Both the position numbers and the translations under genes were made by a program. 64,000 nucleotides of DNA from NCBI GenBank assembly GCA_904501885.1, contig CAJGCP010000011.1:1-64000 (forward strand). Direction: 5' to 3'. Source of the stretch: an uncultured Acetatifactor sp. Its GTDB lineage: Bacteria > Bacillota > Clostridia > Lachnospirales > Lachnospiraceae. Below, one piece after another: positions 37,009 to 46,289 of the stretch. Each line of letters opens with the position of its first letter. Position 1 is the first letter of the stretch. The notes under the pieces were generated by a model, which saw nothing but the letters and a program-made list of their open reading frames with translations, ran no database searches and was not told the DNA's origin.

Positions 37009-37836
37009 GTGGCAAATCAACCGATTTTAAATGAGAATCTGACAAGTTTGGGGTCCATACCATTTCAAATGGTGCATCCGGAGGAGTTTTTTGATGTGGA
37101 AAAAACAGTCTGTGACGGGGCGCATATTCATAGTTGTTATGAGATTTATGTCAATTTATCCGGAGACTTATCATTTCTGCAGGGACATAACATTTATGAG
37201 ATTCGTCCCGGCGATGTGATTTTTTCCCGCCCCGGAGAGGTGCATTATTGCATTTATCATAAGTCTACAATGCATCATCATTATTGTCTGTGGTTTGGTG
37301 GGGAGGGACCTCTTTTGAGGTATTTGGACAGCAAACGGCTTCCGACCCATATCCGCCCGGATGATTTGGCTCAACTGTGGTCCCTGCTTGCGAAATTGGA
37401 AGAGTGCAGGGAGCCCTATTTACGGAATGCTTATTTTATTGAATTTCTGGCGTTCCTGGGTGGAGAGAGTTCCAAGCAGTCGGCGAGATTTACTCCATCC
37501 GGCGGAAAGTTGGGAGAAATTTTGGCCTATTTGGAGAGCAGTTTCCAGGATGAGATAAAGATTTCAGAGATTGCCACCAGATTTTTCATCTCGGAATCCA
37601 GTCTTAACCGCATGTTTCGAAGATATGTGGGGATGAGTCTGTATCAGTTTGTGGAAGCCAAGAGACTTGCCCGTGCGCAGCAGCTGCTACGCAGTGATTA
37701 CTCCGTTACAGAAGCCTGTTTTCAGTCGGGATTTACGGATTGTTCCCGGTTTATCCAAAAATTCAAGCAAAAATTTGGCACTACACCACATAAATATAAA
37801 AAAAGTTGTTTAGAAAATAAAATAAATGTGGTATGA
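37009..37836 (+). CDS. AraC-family transcriptional regulator
   Basis: The protein has 275 residues from GTG 37009, preceded by GGAG at 7 nt; an open frame upstream crosses the promoter and is not coding. An N-terminal cupin with IHSCYEIYVNLSG and RPGDVIFSRPGEVH binds the effector. The C-terminal HTH pair shows ISEIATRFFISESSLNRMF and VTEACFQSGFTDCSRFIQKFKQKFG. It is divergent to the DMT/glycosidase-like operon and is its probable regulator. Confidence 0.88.
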   Translation: MANQPILNENLTSLGSIPFQMVHPEEFFDVEKTVCDGAHIHSCYEIYVNLSGDLSFLQGHNIYEIRPGDVIFSRPGEVHYCIYHKSTMHHHYCLWFGGEGPLLRYLDSKRLPTHIRPDDLAQLWSLLAKLEECREPYLRNAYFIEFLAFLGGESSKQSARFTPSGGKLGEILAYLESSFQDEIKISEIATRFFISESSLNRMFRRYVGMSLYQFVEAKRLARAQQLLRSDYSVTEACFQSGFTDCSRFIQKFKQKFGTTPHKYKKSCLENKINVV

Positions 37837-37837
37837 T
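37809..37837 (+). promoter_or_regulatory. glnS promoter
   Basis: TTTAGA, 17 nt and an extended -10 TGGTATGAT overlap the last codons of the AraC gene. Confidence 0.65.
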
Positions 37838-37874
37838 ACTAGGAAAGACATTTGGAAAGGTATAGAAAATCATC

Positions 37875-39569
37875 ATGAGCGAAAACAATGTGATTTTAGA
37901 AGAAGAAAAAGAAGTCAAAGAGTCGAAAAACTTTATTGAACAGATTATAGATAAGGACTTGGCAGAGGGCGTGTATGAGAAGGTACATACCCGTTTTCCT
38001 CCCGAGCCCAACGGATATCTGCATATCGGACATGCCAAGGCCATCCTTGTAAACTATGGTTTGGCACAGAAGTATGGCGGCAAGTTTAATATGCGTTTTG
38101 ACGATACCAATCCCACCAAGGAAGATATAGAATTTGTAGAGTCCATCAAAGAAGATGTACAGTGGCTGGGTGCTGACTGGGAAGACAGACTGTTTTTTGC
38201 CTCCGACTATTTCGAAGAAATGTATCAGGGTGCCGTAAAGCTCATCAAGAAGGGCAAAGCATATGTGTCTGATTTGACCGCAGAGCAGATCAAGGAATAC
38301 AGAGGCAGCTTCGTGGAGCCCGGCAAGGAAGATCCCTACAGCAACCGTTCTGTGGAAGAGAATCTGCAGCTGTTTGAGGAGATGAGAGCAGGCAAATATC
38401 GGGATGGCGAGAAGGTACTGCGTGCCCGTATCGATATGGCATCCCCCAACATCAACATGCGTGACCCGGTTATCTATCGTGTGGCTCATATGACCCACCA
38501 CAACACAGGGGATGCTTGGTGCATTTACCCTATGTACGATTTTGCACATCCCATTGAGGACGCCATCGAGGGAATCACACATTCCATCTGTACCTTGGAA
38601 TTCGAGGACCACAGACCTTTGTATGATTGGGTGGTAAGAGAGTTGGAATACCCTCATCCCCCCAAGCAGATTGAACAGGCAAAGATGTATCTGAAAAATG
38701 TGGTGACAGGCAAAAGATATATCAAGAAGATGGTTATGGACGGACTGGTAGACGGTTGGGATGATCCCAGACTGGTTTCCATTTCCGCACTGCGCCGTCG
38801 TGGTTTTACCCCTGAGTCCATCCGTATGTTCGTGGACCTGTGCGGCGTGTCCAAGGCAAACTCCACCGCAGACTATGCAATGTTAGAGTATTGTATCCGT
38901 GAGGACTTGAAGACCAAGGCTCCTCGTATGATGGCTATTTTGGATCCTGTAAAACTGATTATAGACAATTATCCTGAGGGACAGACAGAGATGCTCCCTG
39001 CGGGTAATAACCCTGAAAATGAGGCGCTGGGAAGCCGTGAAGTACCTTTTGGCAGAGAATTATACATTGAGAGAGAAGATTTTATGGAAGAGCCTCCTAA
39101 GAAATACTTCCGTATGTTCCCCGGCAACGAAGTGCGTCTGATGAATGCCTACTTTGTCACCTGTACCGGTTGCGTAAAAGATGAGACCGGCAAGGTCGTC
39201 GAAGTACATTGTACCTATGACCCTGCTTCCAAGGGTGGTAACAGCCCGGACGGAAGAAAGGTAAAGGGTACCATTCACTGGGTGGCTGCACACAGTGCGG
39301 TGAAAGCAGAGGTTCGTCTGTATGAGAATATCATTGACGAAGAAAAGGGTGTGTACAACGAAGACGGCAGTCTGAATTTGAATCCCAATTCTCTCACAGT
39401 GCTGAAGGATTGTTACTTGGAGCCTGCCTTTGCAGGGGCAAAGAGCTACGATAGATTCCAATTCGTAAGAAACGGTTTCTTCTGTGTGGATGCTAAGGAT
39501 TCCAAGCCGGATGCATTGGTATTTAACCGCATCGTATCTCTGAAGAGTTCCTTTGTATTACCGAAATAA
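37875..39569 (+). CDS. glnS: Glutaminyl-tRNA synthetase
   Basis: This 564-residue class I synthetase charges tRNA-Gln directly. It has the HIGH signature in [18 protein letters not shown], a GlnRS-type catalytic core and the beta-barrel anticodon-binding domain in the second half (about 340-560). The position of KMSKS reads VTGKRYIKK, a diverged form of the VMSKR typical for GlnRS. The ribosome site AAAGG lies 14 nt before ATG, longer than usual. It has its own promoter. Confidence 0.95.
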   Translation: MSENNVILEEEKEVKESKNFIEQIIDKDLAEGVYEKVHTRFPPEPNGYLHIGHAKAILVNYGLAQKYGGKFNMRFDDTNPTKEDIEFVESIKEDVQWLGADWEDRLFFASDYFEEMYQGAVKLIKKGKAYVSDLTAEQIKEYRGSFVEPGKEDPYSNRSVEENLQLFEEMRAGKYRDGEKVLRARIDMASPNINMRDPVIYRVAHMTHHNTGDAWCIYPMYDFAHPIEDAIEGITHSICTLEFEDHRPLYDWVVRELEYPHPPKQIEQAKMYLKNVVTGKRYIKKMVMDGLVDGWDDPRLVSISALRRRGFTPESIRMFVDLCGVSKANSTADYAMLEYCIREDLKTKAPRMMAILDPVKLIIDNYPEGQTEMLPAGNNPENEALGSREVPFGRELYIEREDFMEEPPKKYFRMFPGNEVRLMNAYFVTCTGCVKDETGKVVEVHCTYDPASKGGNSPDGRKVKGTIHWVAAHSAVKAEVRLYENIIDEEKGVYNEDGSLNLNPNSLTVLKDCYLEPAFAGAKSYDRFQFVRNGFFCVDAKDSKPDALVFNRIVSLKSSFVLPK

Positions 39570-39583
39570 GGGAAATCAATCGT

Positions 39584-41050
39584 ATGTATGAAATGACCAT
39601 TCAATTGCAGACGGACAGCAAGGTGCGTCTGTATGAACAGATTTACAGACATATCAAACAAGAAATCATAGAAGGGAAGCTTCTCGCAGGAGAGAGGCTT
39701 CCCTCTACGCGTTCTTTGGCAGAATATCTTCAAGTGGCTAGAAGTACGGTGGATGAGGCCTATGGCCAGTTATGTGACGAGGGCTATATTGAGGCTTGTC
39801 CCTATCGTGGATACTTTGTGTGTGCCGTAGAGGAATTGCTTCAGGTGGAGGGAACTTATAGTGGCAATGTGCCTAAGGGCAGCAGCCAGCTTACAGATGC
39901 CTTGAAAGAGCAGCAGACAACAGCTGATGGCGGTTTCGAAGCACATACATCAAAACGGGCATGGCAGGTGGACTTTTCCCCTTACGCCATTGACATGAGT
40001 GGTTTCCCTATGAGTGTCTGGAAAAAGATGAGCCGCAAGGTGTTGACAGAGGCGGGCGTGGATTTGTTTGCCAAGGGGGATGCAAAGGGAGATATGAGTC
40101 TGCGCAGAAGCATCAGCCGTTACATCCATTCTGCCCGGGGCGTGGAATGCACTCCTGACCAGATTATTGTAGGAGCGGGAAATGAATATCTGTTGATGCT
40201 GTTGGAAAAGATTTTGGGAGGGAAACTCAGGATTGCCATGGAGAATCCCACCTACGAAAGGTCCTATCGGATTTTCCATTCTTTTGATTATGATGTTGTT
40301 ACCGTCCCCATGGACGAGGATGGTATGATAGTAGAGGAGTTGAAAAAGACCAAGGCGGACGTGGCTTACGTGATGCCTTCCCATCAGTTTCCCACGGGAA
40401 CCGTGATGCCCATCGGACGAAGAATGGAGTTGCTGAAATGGGCCAATGGGGCAGAGAGCAGATATTTGATAGAAGATGACTACGACAGTGAATTCCGCCA
40501 TAGAGGAAAACCTATTCCTGCTTTGCAGGCTTCTGACAAGCGGGGCAAGGTGATTTATATCGGAACCTTTTCCAAAGCCATTGCGCCGGCCATTCGTGTC
40601 AGTTTCATGGTGTTGCCACCGGCTCTTCTAGAAAAGTATCAGGCGGATTGTGGTTTCTATTCCTGCACGGTATCCCGAATTGACCAGTGTATTTTAGATG
40701 GATTTATCAGTGAGGGATATTTTGAGCGCCATTTGAATAAGATGCGCAAAATCTATAAGGAAAAACATGATTTGTTGATGGAATGCCTAAAGCCCTTGCG
40801 TGGTGCTTTTGAAATCTCCGGAGAGAATGCAGGCTTACATCTTTTGCTCACCTCAAAGTCAGACAAAAGCGAGCGGTGGTTGCTGGAAACGGCAGCGTCT
40901 GTCGGCGTTAAGGTGTATGGCTTGTCGGATAGCATAGTGGATGCGGGAACTGAGCCACCCTGTGGTACCGTGCTGCTGGGCTTTGGAGGGTTAGATGAAA
41001 GCGCAATCAGACGAGGTGTGGAACTGTTACAAAAGGCGTGGTTGAAGTAG
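39584..41050 (+). CDS. MocR/PdxR-type GntR regulator with aminotransferase domain
   Basis: The 488-residue protein joins a GntR winged helix (about 10-75, SKVRLYEQIYRHIKQEI and LPSTRSLAEYLQVARSTV) to an aminotransferase fold (about 120-485) with the PLP lysine in GTFSKAIAPAIR. Such regulators sense PLP or an amino acid and commonly control pdxST or GABA genes, none of which lies in this window. It starts 14 nt behind glnS and may be cotranscribed. Confidence 0.92.
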   Translation: MYEMTIQLQTDSKVRLYEQIYRHIKQEIIEGKLLAGERLPSTRSLAEYLQVARSTVDEAYGQLCDEGYIEACPYRGYFVCAVEELLQVEGTYSGNVPKGSSQLTDALKEQQTTADGGFEAHTSKRAWQVDFSPYAIDMSGFPMSVWKKMSRKVLTEAGVDLFAKGDAKGDMSLRRSISRYIHSARGVECTPDQIIVGAGNEYLLMLLEKILGGKLRIAMENPTYERSYRIFHSFDYDVVTVPMDEDGMIVEELKKTKADVAYVMPSHQFPTGTVMPIGRRMELLKWANGAESRYLIEDDYDSEFRHRGKPIPALQASDKRGKVIYIGTFSKAIAPAIRVSFMVLPPALLEKYQADCGFYSCTVSRIDQCILDGFISEGYFERHLNKMRKIYKEKHDLLMECLKPLRGAFEISGENAGLHLLLTSKSDKSERWLLETAASVGVKVYGLSDSIVDAGTEPPCGTVLLGFGGLDESAIRRGVELLQKAWLK

Positions 41051-41061
41051 AAGAAATAAAG

Positions 41062-41092
41062 AAAAGCCGGTGTGTGATTACACCGGCTTTTT
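41062..41092. terminator. Terminator after the MocR gene
   Basis: A perfect 12-bp stem (41062-41073 with 41080-41091) has A4 and T5 tracts on its two sides and may serve both converging genes. Confidence 0.9.
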
Positions 41093-41133
41093 GAGTGTGC
41101 CAAATATATTGTAGGAAGAACTATGGGGATAAG

Positions 41134-41481
41134 TTATTCTTCAGAATCAAAGAATTCCTCTACGCTTTCTACCATTTTCTCTGCCTTTTCAGAAACTTTT
41201 TCTGCGGCAGATTCCACCTTGTCAGCCACTGCTTCGGCAGCATGCTCAACTTTATCAGCCACCTTTTCAGCGGCGTCCTCAACCTTGTCAGAAATGGTTT
41301 CAGGGGTGAGGGATACGTAGTTTGGGTCATCCTCGTCGAAATCATCACTGAAATCATCATAATCATCATCCTCCGGGAAGAAGGAGATGGAATCTCTCTT
41401 TTTCAAAAAATAATAGGTGGCAGCTGCGGTGGCACCTATTGCTGCAGTCACTAACAAAAATTTACCGAATTTGTTTGCCAT
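41134..41481 (-). CDS. Membrane-anchored amphipathic helix protein with 11-residue repeats
   Basis: The 115-residue protein has one membrane helix (about 7-26), a very acidic segment (37-52) and four 11-residue repeats from 65 to 108: DKVEDAAEKVA, DKVEHAAEAVA, DKVESAAEKVS and EKAEKMVESVE. Eleven-residue repeats form amphipathic helices as in LEA or apolipoprotein-like proteins. It resembles YtxH-like proteins in layout. Function is unknown; a role in envelope or stress protection is only a guess. AAAGGAG precedes ATG. Confidence 0.78.
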   Translation of the reverse strand: MANKFGKFLLVTAAIGATAAATYYFLKKRDSISFFPEDDDYDDFSDDFDEDDPNYVSLTPETISDKVEDAAEKVADKVEHAAEAVADKVESAAEKVSEKAEKMVESVEEFFDSEE

Positions 41482-41600
41482 AACGAACTCCTTTCGTTGT
41501 CATAATACAACTTCTCTTGGTGTAATTCTATCTTAATACTATTTTGTAGAATTGGGAAGAGAATATACATTTATTTATGAAAAAGTTTATGGTTTTATTC

Positions 41601-42362
41601 CTATTTTTGCATTACATAAGGAGCGTCCGCAGGATATCCGCCCTTCATTTTCTGCATGCCGCGTTGAATGGCATCTCTGGAGTTTTTCCAGTCTGCGTCT
41701 TTGTTACAATAATCGAATTTTTCCACCAACCAAGATATGTCTTCTTTCATGCGATTCATATTTTCTTCCATCAGGGGCAGGAGAGCGTCATAGAATTCCC
41801 CCAGACTTGCTTCCTTTAATTGGGTCTCGGCCTGTAAACAGAGGTCGCCGAAGTGCTGGAGGCAGAAGCCCTTGCTTGCCTTTACTTTTTGGCGGAACTC
41901 TTCGTCCCGTGCCCACAGATATACAAAGGTGTCCAGATATCTGTGATAGGTATCTTGGAACTGATTGCATATATAGCAAGAGTGCTCTTTGGATTTGATC
42001 CAAGCGCCAAGAGAAGGGGTACTTTCTGATTTTTTCTTGAAACGACCTTTGGCAGCAGGCTTTTCTGATGCTACTTTGGCGAATTCCCGTTTCATTTCGT
42101 CAATGGTGCGAATATAGTGGGTCTTTAGAATCCAAGCATTGCCCAGGGTATTACCATAATCATACATCTTCTTAAAATGTTCCCGGCAAAAGCCTGCTTT
42201 GTCCGTCATTTCCCGAATGTCTGCTTCCATATAGGAAGCGCTGTGTCCCAACACAAAATCCATTAAGTCTTGCTCAATTTTGCGCTGACAAAAGCACAGG
42301 GGACATTCGTCGCCTGCATCCAATGCATCATTTAAGGGAATGGTGTAGAGTTTTTCTTTCAT
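41601..42362 (-). CDS. DUF6062-like protein with duplicated CxxC...CxxH motif
   Basis: The 253-residue cytoplasmic protein starts at ATG 42362, which has GGAGGAACC; the open frame upstream crosses into the DMT gene. Cys20/Cys23 with Cys59/His62 and Cys129/Cys132 with Cys167/His170 form two similar units with 35- and 34-residue gaps, suggesting an internal duplication of a zinc-binding helical module. It looks like the DUF6062 family, common in Clostridia and uncharacterised. Confidence 0.75.
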   Translation of the reverse strand: MKEKLYTIPLNDALDAGDECPLCFCQRKIEQDLMDFVLGHSASYMEADIREMTDKAGFCREHFKKMYDYGNTLGNAWILKTHYIRTIDEMKREFAKVASEKPAAKGRFKKKSESTPSLGAWIKSKEHSCYICNQFQDTYHRYLDTFVYLWARDEEFRQKVKASKGFCLQHFGDLCLQAETQLKEASLGEFYDALLPLMEENMNRMKEDISWLVEKFDYCNKDADWKNSRDAIQRGMQKMKGGYPADAPYVMQK

Positions 42363-42411
42363 TTGGGTTCCTCCAAATTCTATTAAGTACATTCTTGTTT
42401 CTATCACTAAT

Positions 42412-43281
42412 TTAACCCTTGGGCGAAATCTCGTTCCACAAAGTAAATCCAAGAATTAAACCGCCGCCTGCCGCCTGCAGTAACGTCATAGGCTCGCCCA
42501 AAAGGATGACAGAAATCAGCACTGCAACCAGCGGGTCGATGTAGCTGAGGATTGCGGCCTTCTGACCAGGCAATTCCTTCAGGGAAGAGAAGTACAAACA
42601 GTAAGTGATTCCGGTATGAATGAGACCTACAATCAAAAGATTTATCCAGCCCTTGCTGTTAAGGGTTCCTAATGTTACACCGCTTGTCAGGCAGACATAG
42701 GGCAGCAGGATCACAATGGCGGACAAAAATTGCAGGAAGGTTCGGTGAATTCCCTCTACATTTTTAATAAATTTATTTAGCAGGATAACAGTAGCATAAA
42801 AGAGGGCGGCGCCCAAACCGAATAGTATGCCCACAAAGTCCTTCCCATTGCCGGCACCACCGATACCAGTAATCATAACCAGACCCAGTGTGGACATGGC
42901 AAAACATATAATCTGCTTGCCTGTCAGTTTTTCTTTGAATAGAATGGGACACACCAGTGTAACAATCACGGGAGCAAAATAATAGCTCAATGTGGCGTTG
43001 GATACTGTCGTGTACTTATATGCTTCAAACAGCAAAATCCAGTTGATGCCCATTGCCATACCGGAGGCCAAAAGCAGTGGCACTTCTTTTTTTATTTTTG
43101 CGAAGGGGATTTTCTGTTTGGTAATCAGCAAAAATAGTCCAATCAAAACCGCAGCCAAAATAGCCCGGTACAAAGCCAATTCTCCGGATGAAACAGAAAT
43201 GTTTCTCACGAAGACAGCGATGGTGCCAAAGATGGTCATGGATGTAATTAACATCATGCGTGGGTCCAGTAATTTTTTCAC
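42412..43281 (-). CDS. EamA/DMT-family transporter
   Basis: The 289-residue protein begins at GTG 43281 (GAGAGGAA at 8 nt). Ten membrane helices in two EamA repeats are visible, with AIYRAILAAVL-like helix 2 (ELALYRAILAAVLIG) and a second repeat ending with LLGEPMTLLQAAGGGLILG. It probably exports a metabolite such as an amino acid. It is followed closely by the DUF6062-like gene and diverges from the dipeptidase gene. Confidence 0.86.
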   Translation of the reverse strand: MKKLLDPRMMLITSMTIFGTIAVFVRNISVSSGELALYRAILAAVLIGLFLLITKQKIPFAKIKKEVPLLLASGMAMGINWILLFEAYKYTTVSNATLSYYFAPVIVTLVCPILFKEKLTGKQIICFAMSTLGLVMITGIGGAGNGKDFVGILFGLGAALFYATVILLNKFIKNVEGIHRTFLQFLSAIVILLPYVCLTSGVTLGTLNSKGWINLLIVGLIHTGITYCLYFSSLKELPGQKAAILSYIDPLVAVLISVILLGEPMTLLQAAGGGLILGFTLWNEISPKG

Positions 43282-43389
43282 AATGTATTCCTCTCAATCT
43301 GTATTAATTAAAATGTAACACGATAGCATAAATAAGTAAATATAAATAGTAAGTGTGGAACGGATTGAAAAGTAGAAACGAGGGGTAAT

Positions 43390-44346
43390 ATGAAAATTAT
43401 AGATATGCATTGTGATACCATAGAAAGGTTGTATTTTCTACAAGGCGAAGGAAAAGGAATAGAAAATTTGCGAGAAAACCAAGGTCAACTAGACCTGATG
43501 AGGATGCAGCGGAGCGGATATTTTTTGCAAAATTTTGCTTTGTTTATAGATAAAGCACTTTGGCCGGATCCCTGGGAAGGCGTGTTGACTTTGTGGAATC
43601 TATATCAAAGGGAAGTGGAGGCAAATGGGGATATTCTAAGGCCGGTATTCACTTATGAAGATATTGTCAAAGAAGACAGTCGTATGCGTAGCCTGCTTAC
43701 CGTAGAGGAGGGGGGCGTATGCCAAGGAGATATTGGGAAACTGCATAAACTCTATGAACTGGGGGTGCGCATGATGACCCTGACATGGAACTATGGGAAC
43801 GAACTGGGGGTGCCGGCAACACCTCTTGACGGTGAAGATTCATCCCACGGGTTGACGGATAAAGGCAAGGAATTTGTGCAGGAAATGCAACGTATAGGGA
43901 TGATTGTGGATGTATCGCATCTATCCGATGCGGGATTTTGGGATATGTTAGCGCTGGCAAAAAAGCCTATTGTAGCAAGCCATTCCAATGCCAGAATGCT
44001 CTGTTCTCATGGACGGAACCTGTCGGACGAAATGATCGCTGCTATAGGAGAGCAGGGGGGATGTGTGGGACTAAATTACCACAAGGAATTTTTACTTCCT
44101 TATTATAAATATGAATCTATATGGCCGGCATTGATCGCCCACGCTAAGCATATCGTATCAAAAGGTGGCATTGAGGTGCTGGGATTGGGAAGTGATTTTG
44201 ATGGTATTCCGTCAAACGAAGCCATCCCGGGAGTAGAAGGGGTAGAAAAATTATGGTGGAAACTGAAAGAGGGTGGATTCACAGGAACGGATTTGGATAA
44301 GATTTTATATAAAAATGTCCTAAAAGTGTACAAAGAGTGTCTGTAA
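43390..44346 (+). CDS. Membrane-type dipeptidase (peptidase M19)
   Basis: The 318-residue zinc enzyme of the renal-dipeptidase family hydrolyses dipeptides. The first metal ligands are in DMHCDT (His7, Asp9), the bridging Glu in TVEEGGVC, later ligands in VDVSHLSDAG and IVASHSNAR, and GLGSDFDG near the C-terminus. No signal peptide is present, so it is cytoplasmic. The ATG follows GAGGGGTAAT. Confidence 0.92.
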   Translation: MKIIDMHCDTIERLYFLQGEGKGIENLRENQGQLDLMRMQRSGYFLQNFALFIDKALWPDPWEGVLTLWNLYQREVEANGDILRPVFTYEDIVKEDSRMRSLLTVEEGGVCQGDIGKLHKLYELGVRMMTLTWNYGNELGVPATPLDGEDSSHGLTDKGKEFVQEMQRIGMIVDVSHLSDAGFWDMLALAKKPIVASHSNARMLCSHGRNLSDEMIAAIGEQGGCVGLNYHKEFLLPYYKYESIWPALIAHAKHIVSKGGIEVLGLGSDFDGIPSNEAIPGVEGVEKLWWKLKEGGFTGTDLDKILYKNVLKVYKECL

Positions 44347-44442
44347 AAGGGCTCTGTATTCGTTTTTGGGCGGAAAAACTTGCACAGATGCACTGATAAT
44401 AATAAAATAAAAGAAATAAAATACAGAAAAGAGGCCAAAAAT

Positions 44443-45567
44443 ATGTTAAAAATACACGATGGAAGACCGGAAAATATTGCAGACAGGTTGGAGAAGGAAG
44501 TACGGACTTATGATTTGTTGGATGCGCTGGGGATAAAATATCAGCGTGTGGACCATGATGCAGCAATGACTATGGAGGCTTGCAGGGAGATAGACGAAGC
44601 GTTGCAAACCACCGTTTGCAAGAATCTATTCTTATGTAACAGGCAGGAGACACAGTTTTATTTGCTGATGATGCCGGGAGAGAAAAAATTCAAGACTAAG
44701 GATATTTCTGCTCAACTGGGCGTGGCCAGATTGTCATTCGCTGATGAAAAGTACCTGGAAGAGTTTTTGGATATCACGCCGGGTTCGGTCAGTGTTATGG
44801 GTCTGATGAATGACCACGAAAACCGTGTGCAGTTGGTGATTGATGAGGACTTGTTGCAGGGAGAGGAGATTGGTTGTCATCCATGCATTAACACCTCCAG
44901 TATTAAGGTAAAATTGAGTGATTTATTAGAAAAAATATTACCTCAAATGGGACATGTTCCCATCATGGTTTGCCTCCCCTGGGAAGCACCGACGGAGCCC
45001 TCTGCCTGCTCTGAAGTGACATATGACACATGTTCCTGTACATGCGGTGTGACACACGTGTCAGAAAATGTCGAAAATGCCGAAAACACGGGGAAAACTG
45101 GTCTCGACAAAAATGTCATTGTGGATAACGACAGACAGGATAGTAAAGGTGACAAGAGGCATCAGGAACACCTCCCTCACAGCTATGAGGAACTGCTGGA
45201 ATTGATTACAGCGCTGCGTGGACCGGAGGGTTGTGAGTGGGATAAAGCCCAGACCCACGAGACGCTGAAGAAATGTCTTACGGATGAAACCGAAGAAGTA
45301 ATTCAGGCCATCGATCATAAGGATGATGAGAACCTCTGTGAAGAATTGGGAGATGTGTTATTGCAGGTGGTATTGCATGCGGAAATTGCCAGAGAGAGGG
45401 GCGCCTTTGAAATGAAGGATGTGATACAAATGCTCTGCGACAAATTGATTCGTCGTCACCCTCATGTGTTTGGTGATGTGCCCAAGCCAACCAGTCCCGA
45501 GGAGGCATTGGAACTGTGGCGTATGGTGAAGCAAAAAGAAAAAGAGAGGAAAGGGCAGAAAGGTTGA
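44443..45567 (+). CDS. Fusion of YbaK/ProX-type aminoacyl-tRNA deacylase and MazG
   Basis: The 374-residue protein joins two housekeeping activities. Residues 20-170 are a ProX/YbaK-like editing domain (CKNLFLCNRQETQFYLL, GVARLSFADEKYL, GCHPCINTSS) that would hydrolyse mischarged tRNA. A low-conservation linker (171-245), including five Cys near 189-201, leads to a single MazG domain (246-365) with RGPEGCEWDKAQTHETL, DETEEVIQAI and CEELGDVLLQ, the metal-binding EExxE...ExxD pattern. I chose ATG 44443 for its AGAGG. No stop or frameshift separates the two parts. Confidence 0.85.
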   Translation: MLKIHDGRPENIADRLEKEVRTYDLLDALGIKYQRVDHDAAMTMEACREIDEALQTTVCKNLFLCNRQETQFYLLMMPGEKKFKTKDISAQLGVARLSFADEKYLEEFLDITPGSVSVMGLMNDHENRVQLVIDEDLLQGEEIGCHPCINTSSIKVKLSDLLEKILPQMGHVPIMVCLPWEAPTEPSACSEVTYDTCSCTCGVTHVSENVENAENTGKTGLDKNVIVDNDRQDSKGDKRHQEHLPHSYEELLELITALRGPEGCEWDKAQTHETLKKCLTDETEEVIQAIDHKDDENLCEELGDVLLQVVLHAEIARERGAFEMKDVIQMLCDKLIRRHPHVFGDVPKPTSPEEALELWRMVKQKEKERKGQKG

Positions 45568-45568
45568 T

Positions 45569-46174
45569 ATGAGAAAAAGTAAGATTGTTATATTGATTGC
45601 AATGACACTTTGCATAGTTGGTTGCGCCAAAGCAGACGACACCCAACCGAAGTCGTCCGATGCAGTGACACAAGAGGTGGTCCAAGATGAGGAGCAGAAT
45701 GCAACCCAAGAGCCTTCTCCGGAATCCCGGCAACCCTATGTGTTACAATTTTCTGCAGTTACTTCCACAGGAGAGGAATTTACATCTGATCGGCTGGCAG
45801 ATTCCAAACTCACTATGATCAATGTGTGGGGGACTTTTTGCGGACCGTGCCTGAATGAAATGCCGGAGCTGGGAGAGATTGCATCCGAATATGATGTGGC
45901 AGAATTTCAACTCATAGGAATTGTCTCAGATGTGAAGGAAGGCGCAGACCAACAGAAATTGGAAGGCTTGGCGGAACTGATTGATGAAACAGGAGCCAAC
46001 TACCCGCATCTATTACTGAATGGAGAATTGTATGGGAATCTCGTAGGGGCCTCTGAATATGTTCCCACGACTTACTTCTTTAATCAAAATGCAGAATTGT
46101 TAACTTATGTGGTGGGTTCCAAGAGCAAGGAACAGTGGGTGAGTATCATTGAACAGTTATTGGAGATGTTATAA
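45569..46174 (+). CDS. TlpA/ResA-like thioredoxin lipoprotein
   Basis: The 201-residue protein has a lipobox ending IVGC (Cys19), an acidic linker and a thioredoxin fold with GTFCGPCLNEMPEL (Cys91, Cys94). It should sit on the outer face of the membrane and reduce disulfides in secreted proteins. It begins 1 nt after the fusion gene. The nearby polyferredoxin membrane protein could supply its electrons in place of CcdA. Confidence 0.88.
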   Translation: MRKSKIVILIAMTLCIVGCAKADDTQPKSSDAVTQEVVQDEEQNATQEPSPESRQPYVLQFSAVTSTGEEFTSDRLADSKLTMINVWGTFCGPCLNEMPELGEIASEYDVAEFQLIGIVSDVKEGADQQKLEGLAELIDETGANYPHLLLNGELYGNLVGASEYVPTTYFFNQNAELLTYVVGSKSKEQWVSIIEQLLEML

Positions 46175-46289
46175 ATAATTGTGCTTTTTCTTTGCGAAGA
46201 AATAGGGTATAATCATTGTAGAAGATTCACAAATGAACAGGGTATTTTATGAATGGCCAATATCATATAAGAAAGAAAGGGAACTAGGT

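Noticed and set aside
37896..38657. 253-codon open frame on the minus strand
   Set aside because: It is antisense to glnS, without ribosome binding site.
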